Of a DNA stretch of 64,000 bases, positions 37,219 to 49,309 are shown one piece after another. The stretch is from CAYPGJ01 sp050174775. GTDB lineage: Bacteria > Planctomycetota > Phycisphaerae > Phycisphaerales > UBA1924. Made by a program: the position numbers and the translations under genes. The stretch lies in contig JBFXJP010000001.1 of NCBI GenBank assembly GCA_050174775.1, forward strand, positions 1,008,158-1,072,157. The letters run 5' to 3'. Within the stretch, counting starts at the first letter, position 1. Every line of letters starts with the position of its first letter. A model generated the notes under the pieces. It was not told where the DNA came from, ran no database searches, and saw only the letters and a program-made list of their open reading frames with translations.

Positions 37219-38202
37219 TCACGCGGGGCTGTCGACGGACTGGAGGATGTTCTCGAGCACGCGGCGCGCCGCGCCCGTCCGCCCGTTGTAGACGTGCCCG
37301 CGCGCCACGAGCCGGTGCGCGACCACGGCCTGCACGTTGGAGTAGATGTCCTCGGGGATGCAGTACTCGCGCCCCGCGACCACGGCCGTGGCGCGTGCGG
37401 CCTGCCCGAGCGCGAGGGCGCCGCGGGGCGAGAGGCCGATCTGCAGCTCGGCGTGATTGCGCGTGGCGGTGGCGATCTCGATGATGTAATCGATGAGGGA
37501 GCGATCGAGCCGGCAGGCGTCGACGCGCGCCTGCAGCGCGAGCACCTCGTCGCGCGTGAGGACGGGGGCGAGATTGCGCAGGCCCGCGTGCGCGCCGGTG
37601 GCGCCCTGCGGCGCGCCGTTCGCCTTCTCGGCGTGCGGGAGGCTGCCCGGGCGCTGCTCGAGGATGCGCGCCTCTTCCTCGGCGGAGGGATAGCCCAGAT
37701 GGATGCGCATCAGAAAGCGGTCGAGCTGCGATTCGGGCAGCGGGTAGGCGCCCTCGAACTCGGCCGGGTTCTGCGTGGCGATGACCATGAAGGGCTGGTC
37801 GAGGGCGATCACGCGCCCGTCCACGGAGACGGAGGCCTCGTTCATGGCCTCGAGCATGGCGGACTGCGTGCGCGGGGTGGTGCGGTTGATCTCGTCCGCA
37901 AGGACAACGTTGGCGAAGATCGGCCCGCGTTTGAGCTCGAAGCGGCCGGAGTCCCGGTCGTAGACGGAGACGCCCAGCACGTCGGAGGGGAGCATGTCGG
38001 GGGTGAGTTGGAGACGGGAGAAGGAGCAGTCGAGGGAGCGCGCGAGGGCCGTGGCGAGGACGGTCTTGCCGACGCCGGGGACGTCCTCGATGAGGACGTG
38101 CCCGCGGGCGAGGAGGCAGGTGATGACGCGGTCGACCGCGTCGTCGTGGCCGAAGAAGGCCCGGCGGATGTTGTCGCGCAGCCTGTTGATGGCGTCGAGC
38201 AT
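37219..38202 (-). CDS. MoxR-type AAA+ ATPase
   Basis: A 327-residue AAA+ protein: Walker A GVGKTVLAT at about residue 42, Walker B VVLADEINRTTPRTQSAM with the following sensor region ATQNPAEFEGAYPLPESQLD, and the C-terminal lid with ALVLGQAARATAVVAG-like helices. MoxR ATPases act with von Willebrand A-domain partners to insert metals or assemble protein complexes. The usual DUF58/VWA partner genes are not adjacent; a zinc-ribbon membrane protein gene lies divergent, about 105 bases away. Confidence 0.93.
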   Translation of the reverse strand: MLDAINRLRDNIRRAFFGHDDAVDRVITCLLARGHVLIEDVPGVGKTVLATALARSLDCSFSRLQLTPDMLPSDVLGVSVYDRDSGRFELKRGPIFANVVLADEINRTTPRTQSAMLEAMNEASVSVDGRVIALDQPFMVIATQNPAEFEGAYPLPESQLDRFLMRIHLGYPSAEEEARILEQRPGSLPHAEKANGAPQGATGAHAGLRNLAPVLTRDEVLALQARVDACRLDRSLIDYIIEIATATRNHAELQIGLSPRGALALGQAARATAVVAGREYCIPEDIYSNVQAVVAHRLVARGHVYNGRTGAARRVLENILQSVDSPA

Positions 38203-38307
38203 GGTGTTCGCGAGAGGATACGGGGCAACGGGGGGAAGCGTTGCGTGGTCGGAAACGAAGTTATCGGCGTGTGTTCGGGCGCGAAGGTTGGGTTAGACTC
38301 GTCCGGC

Positions 38308-39270
38308 GTGCCCAGCGAACCCAGCCCACATCCCGAAGATCCGTTGCAGGGGAGGGGCACATCTTCGAGCGGCGCGCCGGAGCAGCTCGGGCTCCTGCTC
38401 GGCGGGAAGCTCCTCTGTGTGGGGTGCGGCTACAACCTGCAGGGCGTTTCGATCCGTGGTGTGTGCCCGGAGTGCGGGCTCGCGGTGCGCGGCACGATTC
38501 TCGCCACCGTCGATCCGAGCGCGGACGAGCTGCAGCCGATGCCGGCGCCGCTGCTGACGGCCGCGGGGCTGATCGCGTGGTCGCTCGGCGCGATCATCGG
38601 CGTGCTTTTCTCGTGGATCCCGCGGATTCTCGACGTGCTCGAGCGCGTGGGCTGGGGCGGGACACGGTTCATCCGCACGCCGGAGTGGATCGGTGAGGCC
38701 ACGTTCGGCGCGATCTGCGTCTCGGCGATCGGCTCGCTCGCGCTGCTGCGCCCGACACGCAACACGAAATGGTGGGGCACGGCGCTCGCGCTCGTCTCGT
38801 TCGCCGCATACGCGCCGCTCGCGTACGCCGTGTGGCGCATCCAGGAAGTGATCGACCCCGGCTCGGCGCCGCCCTACCTCGTCGGCGGGCCGCAACCGGA
38901 CCGCCTGATGATGCGGGCCATGCTCAACGGCTCACTGTTGGTGATCCTGCTGGGCCTGCGCGCGAATGCGCGCGTGCTGGTGGAGCGCAGCCTTGCGCTG
39001 CGGACGGGGCGGGTGGACCGACAGACGATCCTGGCTATGGCGTTGGTTGTGGTGGTGGCGGGGGCTGGGGACGGACTCTGGGGGTGGTCGGTGTTCGCGG
39101 CGCCGAGCATGCAGGACATCCTGCAAGACTCCGGGAGCGTGCTGGTGGCCGTGGGCTCACTCCTGTTCACGATGGGGGTGGCGAGCGGTGTGCAGGACAG
39201 CATCCGGATCGCGCGGGCGATCCTGTCCCCGGCGCCGGGGCTGCGTCAGGTGCTGCGCGGGAGCGCGTGA
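38308..39270 (+). CDS. Zinc-ribbon membrane protein (planctomycete CxxCGYxL type)
   Basis: A 320-residue protein with an N-terminal zinc ribbon (CVGCGYNLQGV...GVCPECG) followed by about six membrane helices (for example LLTAAGLIAWSLGAIIGVL, LALVSFAAYAPLAYAV and ILAMALVVVVAGAGDG). This domain order is common in planctomycete genomes, but no function is established. The start is a GTG that opens VPSEPSPHPED; longer frames upstream are antisense to moxR. The gene precedes the chaperone block by 231 bases. Confidence 0.78.
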   Translation: MPSEPSPHPEDPLQGRGTSSSGAPEQLGLLLGGKLLCVGCGYNLQGVSIRGVCPECGLAVRGTILATVDPSADELQPMPAPLLTAAGLIAWSLGAIIGVLFSWIPRILDVLERVGWGGTRFIRTPEWIGEATFGAICVSAIGSLALLRPTRNTKWWGTALALVSFAAYAPLAYAVWRIQEVIDPGSAPPYLVGGPQPDRLMMRAMLNGSLLVILLGLRANARVLVERSLALRTGRVDRQTILAMALVVVVAGAGDGLWGWSVFAAPSMQDILQDSGSVLVAVGSLLFTMGVASGVQDSIRIARAILSPAPGLRQVLRGSA

Positions 39271-39501
39271 CCGTCTGCCAAAGCGGCAGGGATTCCGGGC
39301 CGGGGTGCTGCCGAGAGGCGTGATCCGGGGGCGAAACGCGGCCATACACCCAACAGAACAAGGGTTTCCGCGCGTCGGGGGGCGGGATTTTGTGTGTGCC
39401 GGCTGGCATCGGGCTTGCCCACGGCAGAGGGCTGCGGTGTCGGTGCTTCCGCGTCGCGGCCCCCACTTTCCTCTGAAGACCTTTCTGGAGAAGGAACCTC
39501 A

Positions 39502-41235
<1,734 letters not shown>

Positions 41236-41289
41236 ACCCGCGGTAGCGCACGCACTTCAACCAAGCAGATACACACGGAGCACATACAC

Positions 41290-41577
41290 ATGGCCGTCAA
41301 GCCTCTGGAAGATCGGATCGTCATCAAGCCTGCCGAGCAGGAGAGCAAGACCGCGTCGGGCATCTATCTGCCCGAGAGCAGCAAGGAGCGTCCGGTGCGC
41401 GGCAGCGTGATCGCCGTGGGCCCCGGCAAGCGCCTCAAGAACGGCAACGTCGTCCAGCCCTCCGTCAAGAAGGGCGACACCGTCGTGTACGGCAAGTACG
41501 CGGGCAGCGAGATCGAGATCAAGGGCGAGCAGCACCTGATCCTGCGCGAGAGCGAGATCCTCGGGATCGTGGAATAG
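41290..41577 (+). CDS. groES: GroES co-chaperonin
   Basis: A 95-residue co-chaperonin that caps GroEL rings. It shows MAVKPLEDRIVIKPAEQE, the mobile loop KTASGIYLPESSKERP, GSVIAVGPGK and the C-terminal YAGSEIEIKGEQHLILRESE. It lies 54 bases after groEL1 and 142 bases before groEL2, so either chaperonin could use it. Gene order groEL-groES-groEL is unusual; most bacteria have groES first. Confidence 0.97.
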   Translation: MAVKPLEDRIVIKPAEQESKTASGIYLPESSKERPVRGSVIAVGPGKRLKNGNVVQPSVKKGDTVVYGKYAGSEIEIKGEQHLILRESEILGIVE

Positions 41578-41598
41578 GCCGAGACCGGCAGAAATGCC

Positions 41599-41621
41599 AA
41601 GGGCACTAGGCACTAGGCATC
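41599..41621. repeat. AAGGGCACTAGG-type intergenic repeat, copy 1
   Basis: A 23-base stretch between groES and groEL2 contains two tandem CACTAGG units. Twenty of the first 21 bases match, in inverted orientation, a second copy next to psuG (63139-63161). Short tandem ACTAGG elements of this kind look like a dispersed intergenic repeat; function unknown. Confidence 0.6.
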
Positions 41622-41719
41622 AGGAAGAGACCAAGAGGCCGGGCCGGAAGCGGCGCGCGGCACGCACGAAGAACCATTCACCCAGCGCTCCACGGGCGCT
41701 TCTGAGGTAGATCACACCG

Positions 41720-43333
<1,614 letters not shown>

Positions 43334-43392
43334 ACGACGTGATGGGGAGATCACGCATGGACGCTGGAGGCGAGAGCCGATAGGAGATCGAC

Positions 43393-43429
43393 GGGCCCGC
43401 GCCGGGGAACCGACGCGGGTCCGGTTTTT
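43393..43429 (+). terminator. Intrinsic terminator between groEL2 and dnaJ
   Basis: A nine-pair stem GGGCCCGCG / CGCGGGTCC (one G-U pair) with a 12-base loop, followed by GG and five T. The dnaJ ribosome binding site (AAAGGA) follows immediately, so some read-through may feed dnaJ. Confidence 0.8.
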
Positions 43430-43440
43430 GAAAGGACGGC

Positions 43441-44604
43441 ATGCCCACCACGCGCGACTATTACGAGGTGCTCGGCGTCGAACGCAGCGCGGACGGCGAG
43501 GAGATCAAGCGCGCGTACCGCCGTCTGGCCATGAAGTATCACCCGGACCGCAACCCGGGCGATAAGGACGCCGAAGCCAAGTTCAAGGAGTGCGCCGAGG
43601 CCTACGAGGCCCTCTCCGACGAGCAGCGCCGCGCCATCTACGACCGTCACGGCCACGAGGGCCTCCGCTCCCAGGGCGGCTTCGCAGGCCACGACTTCTC
43701 GCGCATGCGCGTCGACGACATCTTCTCGATGTTCAACGAGATCTTCGGCGGCATGGGCGGCGGCTTCCAGCCCGGCGGCGCCCGCGCACGGCGCGGGGTC
43801 GCGCGCGGCTACGACCTCGAGACCGAAGTCGTCATCGACCTTGCCGACGTCGTCACCGGCTGCGAGCGCGACGTCGAGTTCTCGCGCCTCGACGTCTGCA
43901 ACACCTGCACCGGCACCGGCGCCAAAGCGGGCAGCAAGCCCGCCAAGTGCGAAACGTGCGGCGGGCAGGGCAACGTCGTCCAGACCGGCCTGGGCGGCAT
44001 GTTCCGCATGCAGACCACCTGCCCCCATTGCGGCGGGCGGGGCCAGGTCGTGAAGGACAAGTGCGCCGATTGCTCAGGGCGCGGACGCACGCCCGTGAAG
44101 CGCAAGCTCAAGGTCAAGATCCCCGCCGGCATCCACGACCAGCAGGCCGTGCGCATCCAGAGCGAGGGCGAGCCGCCCGGCCCCGAGGTCTCTCCCGACG
44201 GCTCGGGCGTGAAGGGCGATCTGCACGTCGTGGTGCGCGTGCGCGAGGACGACCGCTTCCAGCGCGACGGCGACAACCTCGTCGCCGCCCTGCCCATCAC
44301 GTACACCCAGGCCGCGCTCGGCGCCCACATGGAACTCGAGACGCTCGACGGCCCCGCCTCCCTCGAAGTCCCGCGCGGCACGCAGCACGGCAAGGTGCTC
44401 CGTGTCGCCGGCGCGGGGCTCCCCAACCTCCGGGGCGGCCGGCGCGGCGATCTCATCGCCGTGGTCGAGGTCGTCGTGCCCAAAAAGCTCACGACCAGGC
44501 AAGAAGAGTTGCTCCGCCAGCTCGCCGAGACCGAGGAGAGCGCGGTGTCGGACAAGGGAAGCGGCAGCGTGTGGCGGAAGATCCGCGACGCCATCGGCGG
44601 CTGA
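43441..44604 (+). CDS. dnaJ: DnaJ co-chaperone
   Basis: A 387-residue type I J-protein: J domain with the HPD motif in KYHPDRNPG at about residue 32, a Gly/Phe-rich stretch (FGGMGGGFQPGG), four zinc-finger CxxCxGxG repeats (CNTCTGTG, CETCGGQG, CPHCGGRG, CADCSGRG) and the C-terminal substrate-binding domain. It stimulates DnaK ATPase and delivers clients. dnaK is not in the window. AAAGGA lies just before the ATG. Confidence 0.97.
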   Translation: MPTTRDYYEVLGVERSADGEEIKRAYRRLAMKYHPDRNPGDKDAEAKFKECAEAYEALSDEQRRAIYDRHGHEGLRSQGGFAGHDFSRMRVDDIFSMFNEIFGGMGGGFQPGGARARRGVARGYDLETEVVIDLADVVTGCERDVEFSRLDVCNTCTGTGAKAGSKPAKCETCGGQGNVVQTGLGGMFRMQTTCPHCGGRGQVVKDKCADCSGRGRTPVKRKLKVKIPAGIHDQQAVRIQSEGEPPGPEVSPDGSGVKGDLHVVVRVREDDRFQRDGDNLVAALPITYTQAALGAHMELETLDGPASLEVPRGTQHGKVLRVAGAGLPNLRGGRRGDLIAVVEVVVPKKLTTRQEELLRQLAETEESAVSDKGSGSVWRKIRDAIGG

Positions 44605-44615
44605 AGACGCATCAC

Positions 44616-45197
44616 ATGATGAGACGACGCATGACGAGAGAGAAGAAGGACATGCCGGAGCACGAAGCGCAGCGCGAGGAGCACGCGGGCTGCTGCGGCG
44701 GCGAACACGCCGAGGGCTGCGGCTCGGAGTCGGACAACGAGCTCGACGCCCTGCGCGCCGAGCGCGACGACCTCGACTCCAAATACCGACGCACCCTCGC
44801 CGACTTTCAGAACTACCAGCGCCGCTCCCTCCAGAACGAGCGCGAGGCGCGCGAGCGCGGCATGGAGGCCGTCGTCGAGAGCGTCATCCTCTCCCTCGAC
44901 CACTTCGAGAAGGCCCTCAGCCACGACGTCTCGAAGATGACCGCCGAGCAGCTCGTCAAGGGCGTTCAGCTCATCCACGACGAGCTCGTGAAGGCCCTCG
45001 CGCGTCACGGCGCCGGCATCATCGAGCCCGCCGTCAACGAAGAGTTCGACCCCATGCGCCACCAGGCCGTGGCCCAACGCGCAAGCGACGGCGTCGATCC
45101 CGGCCACGTCGTGCAGTCCCTGCAGCGCGGCTACACGCTCGGGGAGCGCGTGATCCGCCCCGCCATGGTCGTTGTGGCCCCGAACGAAGGAGCCTGA
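44616..45197 (+). CDS. grpE: GrpE nucleotide-exchange factor
   Basis: GrpE releases ADP from DnaK. The roughly 193-residue protein has the long N-terminal helix (LDSKYRRTLADFQNYQRR) and the C-terminal beta domain ending GYTLGERVIRPAMVVVA. An unusual Cys/His-rich stretch, EEHAGCCGGEHAEGCGSE, precedes the helix. Several ATGs occur in the first 13 codons (44616, 44619, 44631, 44652), and none has a strong ribosome binding site. It starts 11 bases after dnaJ and ends three bases before fmdB. Confidence 0.93.
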   Translation: MMRRRMTREKKDMPEHEAQREEHAGCCGGEHAEGCGSESDNELDALRAERDDLDSKYRRTLADFQNYQRRSLQNEREARERGMEAVVESVILSLDHFEKALSHDVSKMTAEQLVKGVQLIHDELVKALARHGAGIIEPAVNEEFDPMRHQAVAQRASDGVDPGHVVQSLQRGYTLGERVIRPAMVVVAPNEGA

Positions 45198-45200
45198 CCC

Positions 45201-45539
45201 GTGCCCACCTACGAGTACCGCTGCAACGCCTGCAAGCACGAGTTCGAGCAGTTCCAGTCCATGACGGCCAAGCCCGTCAAGAAGTGCCCGGAGTGCGGGA
45301 AGAACCAGGTCGAGCGCCTCATCGGCCTCGGCGCCGGCGTCCTCTTCAAGGGCTCCGGCTTCTACGAGACCGACTACCGAAGCGACTCCTACAAGAAGGC
45401 CGCGGCCTCCGACTCCAAGCCCTCCTCAGGCGGTGATTCGAGCGCGTCGTCCTCCGGCGCCTGCTGCCCCTGCGGCAAGAAGAGCGCGAGCGAGTGCGCC
45501 TCCGGCGCCTCCAAGACCAAGTCGAAGAAAGACGCCTGA
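45201..45539 (+). CDS. FmdB-family zinc-ribbon protein
   Basis: A 112-residue small zinc-ribbon protein. The FmdB regulator motif PTYEYRCNACKHEFEQFQSM...KKCPECG is at the N terminus, with GLGAGVLFKGSGFYETDY after it. The rest is Ser-rich with a second Cys cluster near the end (GACCPCGKKSASEC). The start is GTG, three bases after the grpE stop, so it belongs to the dnaJ-grpE transcript. FmdB-type proteins are often annotated as transcriptional regulators, but biochemical evidence is thin. Confidence 0.88.
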   Translation: MPTYEYRCNACKHEFEQFQSMTAKPVKKCPECGKNQVERLIGLGAGVLFKGSGFYETDYRSDSYKKAAASDSKPSSGGDSSASSSGACCPCGKKSASECASGASKTKSKKDA

Positions 45540-45619
45540 CCGCCCCGTCCGAGCCGTCTGCTATCGTGGAACCCCGCGCTCCATGCGGCGCGACCTACCC
45601 CCCAGGAGACACGCGCCCC

Positions 45620-46789
45620 ATGGCCACGGCCATCCAATTCGCCACCTCCGAGTTCGAGAAGCGCGACCGCTGCGCAGACCTACCCCACCGCCCGCGCGTC
45701 CTCCTCGGCAAGATGGGCCTCGACGGCCACGACCGCGGCGTCAAGGTCATCGCCCGCGCCCTCCGGGACTCCGGCGCACACGTCATCTACTCCGGCCTCT
45801 GGCAGACCCCCAAGAGCCTCGCCATCTCCGCGCGCGACGAGGACTGCGACGTCATCGCAGCCTCGATGATGTCCAACTCCCACCTCGTGCTCGGCCCCAA
45901 GCTCGTCGAGTCGCTCCGTGAGGTCGGCCGCCCCGACATCCCCGTCTACATGGGCGGCATTCTCCCCCAGGAAGACCTCGCCAAGCTCGCCGAGATGGGC
46001 GTGGCCAAGTGCTTCCCCACAGGCACCGGGCTCCTCGACATCGTCGAGGCGGTGCGCGGCGCCGTGAAGACGCGCAACGAGAAAGCCTCCGACCATCCCG
46101 TCGCGCAGCTCGCGCGCGACATCTCCCTCCTCCACGCGGGCAAAGGCCTGCGCAAGGGCGCGCCCAAGCGCCGTCCCAAGCGCGTCATCGGCGTCACCGG
46201 CTCCCCCGGCGCAGGCAAGTCAACGCTCGTTGCGCAGCTCGTCTCCGAGCACTGCCGTCGCGCGAAGGACACCCCCGGCATGGGCCGCGTTGCCGTGGTC
46301 GCGTTCGACCCCATGTCCCCCATCACCGGCGGCGCGCTCCTGGGCGATCGTCTCCGCGTCGACTTCAACACGCTCGACGAGGCCGCGTTCTACCGATCCC
46401 TCGCCATCTCCGGCGAGGACTATCACGCGCTCGACGAAATCCTCGAACTCATCGGCGGCGCAGAGCCCCCGGCGGTGGAAGGACTTTCCGGCCCCATCGA
46501 CACCGTCTTTGTCGAGACCGTGGGCGCTGGCCAGAACGAAACCAAGATCCGCGGCCACGTCGACCGCACCGCGCTCGTTCTCGTCCCGGGCATGGGCGAC
46601 GCCGTGCAGATGGACAAGGCAGGCATCCTCGAGATCGCCGACGTCTTCGTCTGCAACAAGGCCGATCACCCGGGCCAGAACGAACTCATGCGCGACCTGC
46701 GCGAGGTCGCAGGCCGCAGACCCGTCGTTGAGACAATTGCCACACGATCGCAGGGCCTCACCGAGCTCTACGACGCGCTCCTGGGCTGA
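45620..46789 (+). CDS. Fused B12-binding domain and MeaB/ArgK-type GTPase
   Basis: A 389-residue two-domain protein. Residues about 15-155 are a cobalamin-binding domain of the methylmalonyl-CoA mutase type: LLGKMGLDGHDRGVKVIARA (DxHxxG, His ligates cobalt), SMMSNSH and YMGGILPQED. Residues about 170-389 are a MeaB/ArgK G3E GTPase: GVTGSPGAGKSTLVAQL (Walker A), VVAFDPMSP, VETVGAGQNE and VCNKADHPGQNE. This is the front half of an IcmF-type fused mutase without the substrate-binding barrel. AGGAG lies before the ATG. The mutase large subunit must come from elsewhere, or the protein services another B12 enzyme. Confidence 0.92.
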   Translation: MATAIQFATSEFEKRDRCADLPHRPRVLLGKMGLDGHDRGVKVIARALRDSGAHVIYSGLWQTPKSLAISARDEDCDVIAASMMSNSHLVLGPKLVESLREVGRPDIPVYMGGILPQEDLAKLAEMGVAKCFPTGTGLLDIVEAVRGAVKTRNEKASDHPVAQLARDISLLHAGKGLRKGAPKRRPKRVIGVTGSPGAGKSTLVAQLVSEHCRRAKDTPGMGRVAVVAFDPMSPITGGALLGDRLRVDFNTLDEAAFYRSLAISGEDYHALDEILELIGGAEPPAVEGLSGPIDTVFVETVGAGQNETKIRGHVDRTALVLVPGMGDAVQMDKAGILEIADVFVCNKADHPGQNELMRDLREVAGRRPVVETIATRSQGLTELYDALLG

Positions 46790-46824
46790 TTCAAACCCCG
46801 TCCTTGCTCCCCTGATATGCGCCC

Positions 46825-46853
46825 TTGCATGGAAGGGGAATGTTTGGTACCAT
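46825..46853 (+). promoter_or_regulatory. Candidate sigma-70-like promoter for the DUF1579 gene
   Basis: TTGCAT and TACCAT separated by 17 bases, about 115 bases before the ATG, in a short AT-richer stretch of a GC-rich window. The hexamers match the consensus only moderately (3/6 and 4/6). Confidence 0.3.
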
Positions 46854-46969
46854 AATCGGGTACACGCGAAGGGACACATCGCGCAGCCGCGGCGGGGTTC
46901 GTCGCGGACTCGTGGGCTGCAATCCATACGCGATCCCGTCGCATCGCAAGCAACAGGAGTTACGAACTC

Positions 46970-47617
46970 ATGAAGTCTCGCAAGAACGTCGGTTGGCTCG
47001 TCGCTGCGCTCGCCCTCTCCGGCTTCGCCGCGGGTGTGTCCTCGGCCCAGGACTCCCACAAGGACAAAGGCGCGCAGCACGCCGCTGATCCGCATATGAG
47101 CCCCGAGCAGGCCGCCGAGATGGAAGCCTGGATGAAGGCCGCTGCGATCACCGAGAACCACGAGCGCCTCAACTACTTCGTCGGCACGTGGAACACCACG
47201 GTCAAGTCCTGGATGGCCGGCCCCGACTCCGAGCCCATGACCTCCTCCGGAACCAGCCGCTGCGAGTCGATCATGGGTGGCCGCTACATCAAGGACTCCT
47301 TCAAGGGCGATTTCATGGGCGAGCCCTTCGAGGGCATGGGCCTCACCGGCTACGACAACGTGCAGGGCCACTACGTCGGCACGTGGATCGACAGCATGGG
47401 CACCGGCATGATGCACTCCAAGGGCTCCTACGACGCCGCGTCGAAGTCCTACACCTTCCATGCCGCCTACCCCGACCCGGTCAACCCCGGCAAGATGAAG
47501 AAGATGAAGGAGATCATCAAGATCGTCAGCGACTCCGAGTACACCTTCACGATGTTCGACATCGATGAGAAGGGAGCCGAGATCAAGCAGATGGAGATCA
47601 CGTACAAGCGTTCGTGA
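46970..47617 (+). CDS. Exported DUF1579-family protein
   Basis: A 215-residue protein with a signal peptide (VGWLVAALALSGFAAGVSSA) and a DUF1579-type domain: HERLNYFVGTWNTTVKSW, SIMGGRYIKDSF, MGLTGYDNVQGHYVGTWID and SMGTGMMHSKGSYDA. The family is a lipocalin-like beta barrel of unknown ligand. AGGAGT lies ten bases before the ATG. A strong terminator follows, so the gene is probably transcribed alone. Confidence 0.86.
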   Translation: MKSRKNVGWLVAALALSGFAAGVSSAQDSHKDKGAQHAADPHMSPEQAAEMEAWMKAAAITENHERLNYFVGTWNTTVKSWMAGPDSEPMTSSGTSRCESIMGGRYIKDSFKGDFMGEPFEGMGLTGYDNVQGHYVGTWIDSMGTGMMHSKGSYDAASKSYTFHAAYPDPVNPGKMKKMKEIIKIVSDSEYTFTMFDIDEKGAEIKQMEITYKRS

Positions 47618-47645
47618 TCGACTTCGACTCTGCACCGAATCCCTC

Positions 47646-47686
47646 GCGTGGGCCCGGACGAATCAACTCCGGGCCCACGCTCTTTT
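47646..47686 (+). terminator. Intrinsic terminator after DUF1579 gene
   Basis: Perfect 13-pair stem GCGTGGGCCCGGA / TCCGGGCCCACGC with a nine-base loop, followed by TCTTTTCC. It is among the strongest hairpins in the window. Confidence 0.93.
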
Positions 47687-47747
47687 CCCCTTCGGCCACA
47701 CTCGCTCTCCCGCGGCATCTCACCCTCACGCGCCCCGAGCCCACCCC

Positions 47748-48623
47748 ATGATCACCCACTCCCAGGACGCGCAGGCCCCACCCACACTCCAGTGCATGGA
47801 GATCTGGGGAGGCATCGACGCCGTCGACACCGCCCTCTCCCTCACCGGCCTCGACGCCTGGGTCTACGCGCGACCGCACGCCGACGGACACGCCGGCGGA
47901 GACGTCCACTACCTCTCCATGTGCGGCTCGGGACGCATCGTCCGGCTCGGGCTCGCCGACGTCTCGGGACACGGCGTCAAGGTCGCCGACGTCGCGGACA
48001 CCCTCCGCACACTCATGCGCAAGCACATCAACACCCCCGACATGACCCGCTTCATGCGCGCCCTCAACGGCGCCTTCGTCGAGCACACACAGGAAGGCCC
48101 CGGCTCCGGACATTTCGCCACCGCAATCCTCGCGACCTACTACGCTCCCACCGACCACCTCCTCCTCTGCAACGCAGGCCACCCGCGCCCCCTCTGGTGG
48201 CGCGCCTCGACGAACCAATGGTCCGTCCTCGATGAGTCCTCACCCGAGCTCGCCGACAAGGTCGCCAACCTCCCCCTCGGCGTCATCGAGCCCACTCCCT
48301 ACTCACAGTTCGCCGTGCGACTCGACAAACGCGACCTCGTCCTCATCTTCACCGACGGACTCGAGGAAACGCGCTCTCCCGACGGAGCCATGCTCGGACA
48401 ACAAGGCCTGCTCAACATGCTCGCCTCCCTCGACGCCTCCCGCCCCGAAGCCCTCACCCACGCCCTCCTCGACCGGCTCGCCGAGTTCCGCGGGCGCAAC
48501 GCGGGCGCCGAAGACGATCTCTCCATCATCCTCCTCCACCACAACGCAGCAGGCCCGCACCGCCAGTCGATCGGGGAACTCGCGGGCGTCCTCGCCAAAA
48601 TGATCGGCCTCAAGAAGGTCTGA
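47748..48623 (+). CDS. SpoIIE/RsbU-type PPM serine phosphatase
   Basis: A 291-residue PPM-fold phosphatase with the metal-binding Asp motifs GGDVHYL and LADVSGHGVKVADVA, LCNAGHPRPLWW, the FTDGLEETRSPDGAML block and AEDDLSII near the end. Such phosphatases dephosphorylate anti-sigma antagonists or response-regulator partners. No sensor domain precedes the catalytic part, only about 40 residues, so signals must come from a partner. The start was chosen at MITHSQDAQ because the longer frame lies in the upstream terminator and its T-tract. Confidence 0.9.
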   Translation: MITHSQDAQAPPTLQCMEIWGGIDAVDTALSLTGLDAWVYARPHADGHAGGDVHYLSMCGSGRIVRLGLADVSGHGVKVADVADTLRTLMRKHINTPDMTRFMRALNGAFVEHTQEGPGSGHFATAILATYYAPTDHLLLCNAGHPRPLWWRASTNQWSVLDESSPELADKVANLPLGVIEPTPYSQFAVRLDKRDLVLIFTDGLEETRSPDGAMLGQQGLLNMLASLDASRPEALTHALLDRLAEFRGRNAGAEDDLSIILLHHNAAGPHRQSIGELAGVLAKMIGLKKV

Positions 48624-48656
48624 ACCCGCGCGCACGAAGGCGCGCACGAAAACGAC

Positions 48657-48701
48657 GCCGCCCGCACGATGGCTCATCCTGGAGCCGTACGCGCGGGCGG
48701 C
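48657..48701 (-). terminator. Hairpin between phosphatase and YeeE/YedE genes
   Basis: Outer stem GCCGCCCGC / GCGGGCGGC with an inner GGCTC/GAGCC stem. On the minus strand it is followed by GTCGTTTTCGT, as expected for the end of the sulfur-transport transcript. Confidence 0.65.
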
Positions 48702-48727
48702 CCGCTCGGAACACGTCAGAACCTTCC

Positions 48728-49309
48728 TTACACAGCGGGCCGCAGCGCCCGGGCGTGCTCAAACCGCTCCAGCGCGAAGAATCCCGCCGCAGTGACCACA
48801 GCCAGACCTGCCAGCAACCACCAGGGCGACAACCCCAGCTCCTGCGCGATCGTCACCTTCCCGAGGTCCGCAAGCGGCAGCACGTTCGCCTTGAGCCACG
48901 GATGCATCTCGGCGTACACCGCAGCCCCTCCCAGCATCCCAAGCACCCCGGCAATCGCGTCGCGCGAGCCGTCCCCGATCGCGGCCACGCCCGACCCGGG
49001 GCAATAGCCCAGGATCGCCATGCCCTTCCCGAAGATCAGCCCGCCCACGATGTTCGCGACGAGCGTCGCGCTCTTCACGTGCAGCTTCTCGATCATCCCC
49101 AGCTGCAGCATCGCATACACCCCGACGCCCCCGACCACGATGGCCGTGAGCATCACCTTCAGCACCGTGAAGTCACGCAACAGAAACTGGGAGATGATCA
49201 CGTCCGCACGCGTCAGCCCGCCCTTCTGCAGCAGGAAGCCGAAGACCAACCCGGTCAGTGCGCCCGTCAGGAGCGCCGTGGGGCTCGCAAAGAAACCTGC
49301 GTCAAACAT
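48728..49309 (-). CDS. YeeE/YedE-type sulfur transporter subunit (downstream half)
   Basis: A 193-residue membrane protein with about five helices and the conserved Cys motif GYCPGSGVAAIGDGSRDA. This matches the second half of YeeE/YedE-type (PmpB-like) transporters, in which the motif guides thiosulfate or persulfide sulfur through the membrane. It starts inside the end of the upstream half (8-base overlap) and has GGAGGAC before its ATG, so both halves are made together. The transported form of sulfur is not known. Confidence 0.88.
   Translation of the reverse strand: MFDAGFFASPTALLTGALTGLVFGFLLQKGGLTRADVIISQFLLRDFTVLKVMLTAIVVGGVGVYAMLQLGMIEKLHVKSATLVANIVGGLIFGKGMAILGYCPGSGVAAIGDGSRDAIAGVLGMLGGAAVYAEMHPWLKANVLPLADLGKVTIAQELGLSPWWLLAGLAVVTAAGFFALERFEHARALRPAV

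Noticed and set aside
39271..39501. CIRCE/HrcA operator before groEL1
   Set aside because: No TTAGCACTC...GAGTGCTAA inverted repeat or close variant was found by eye.
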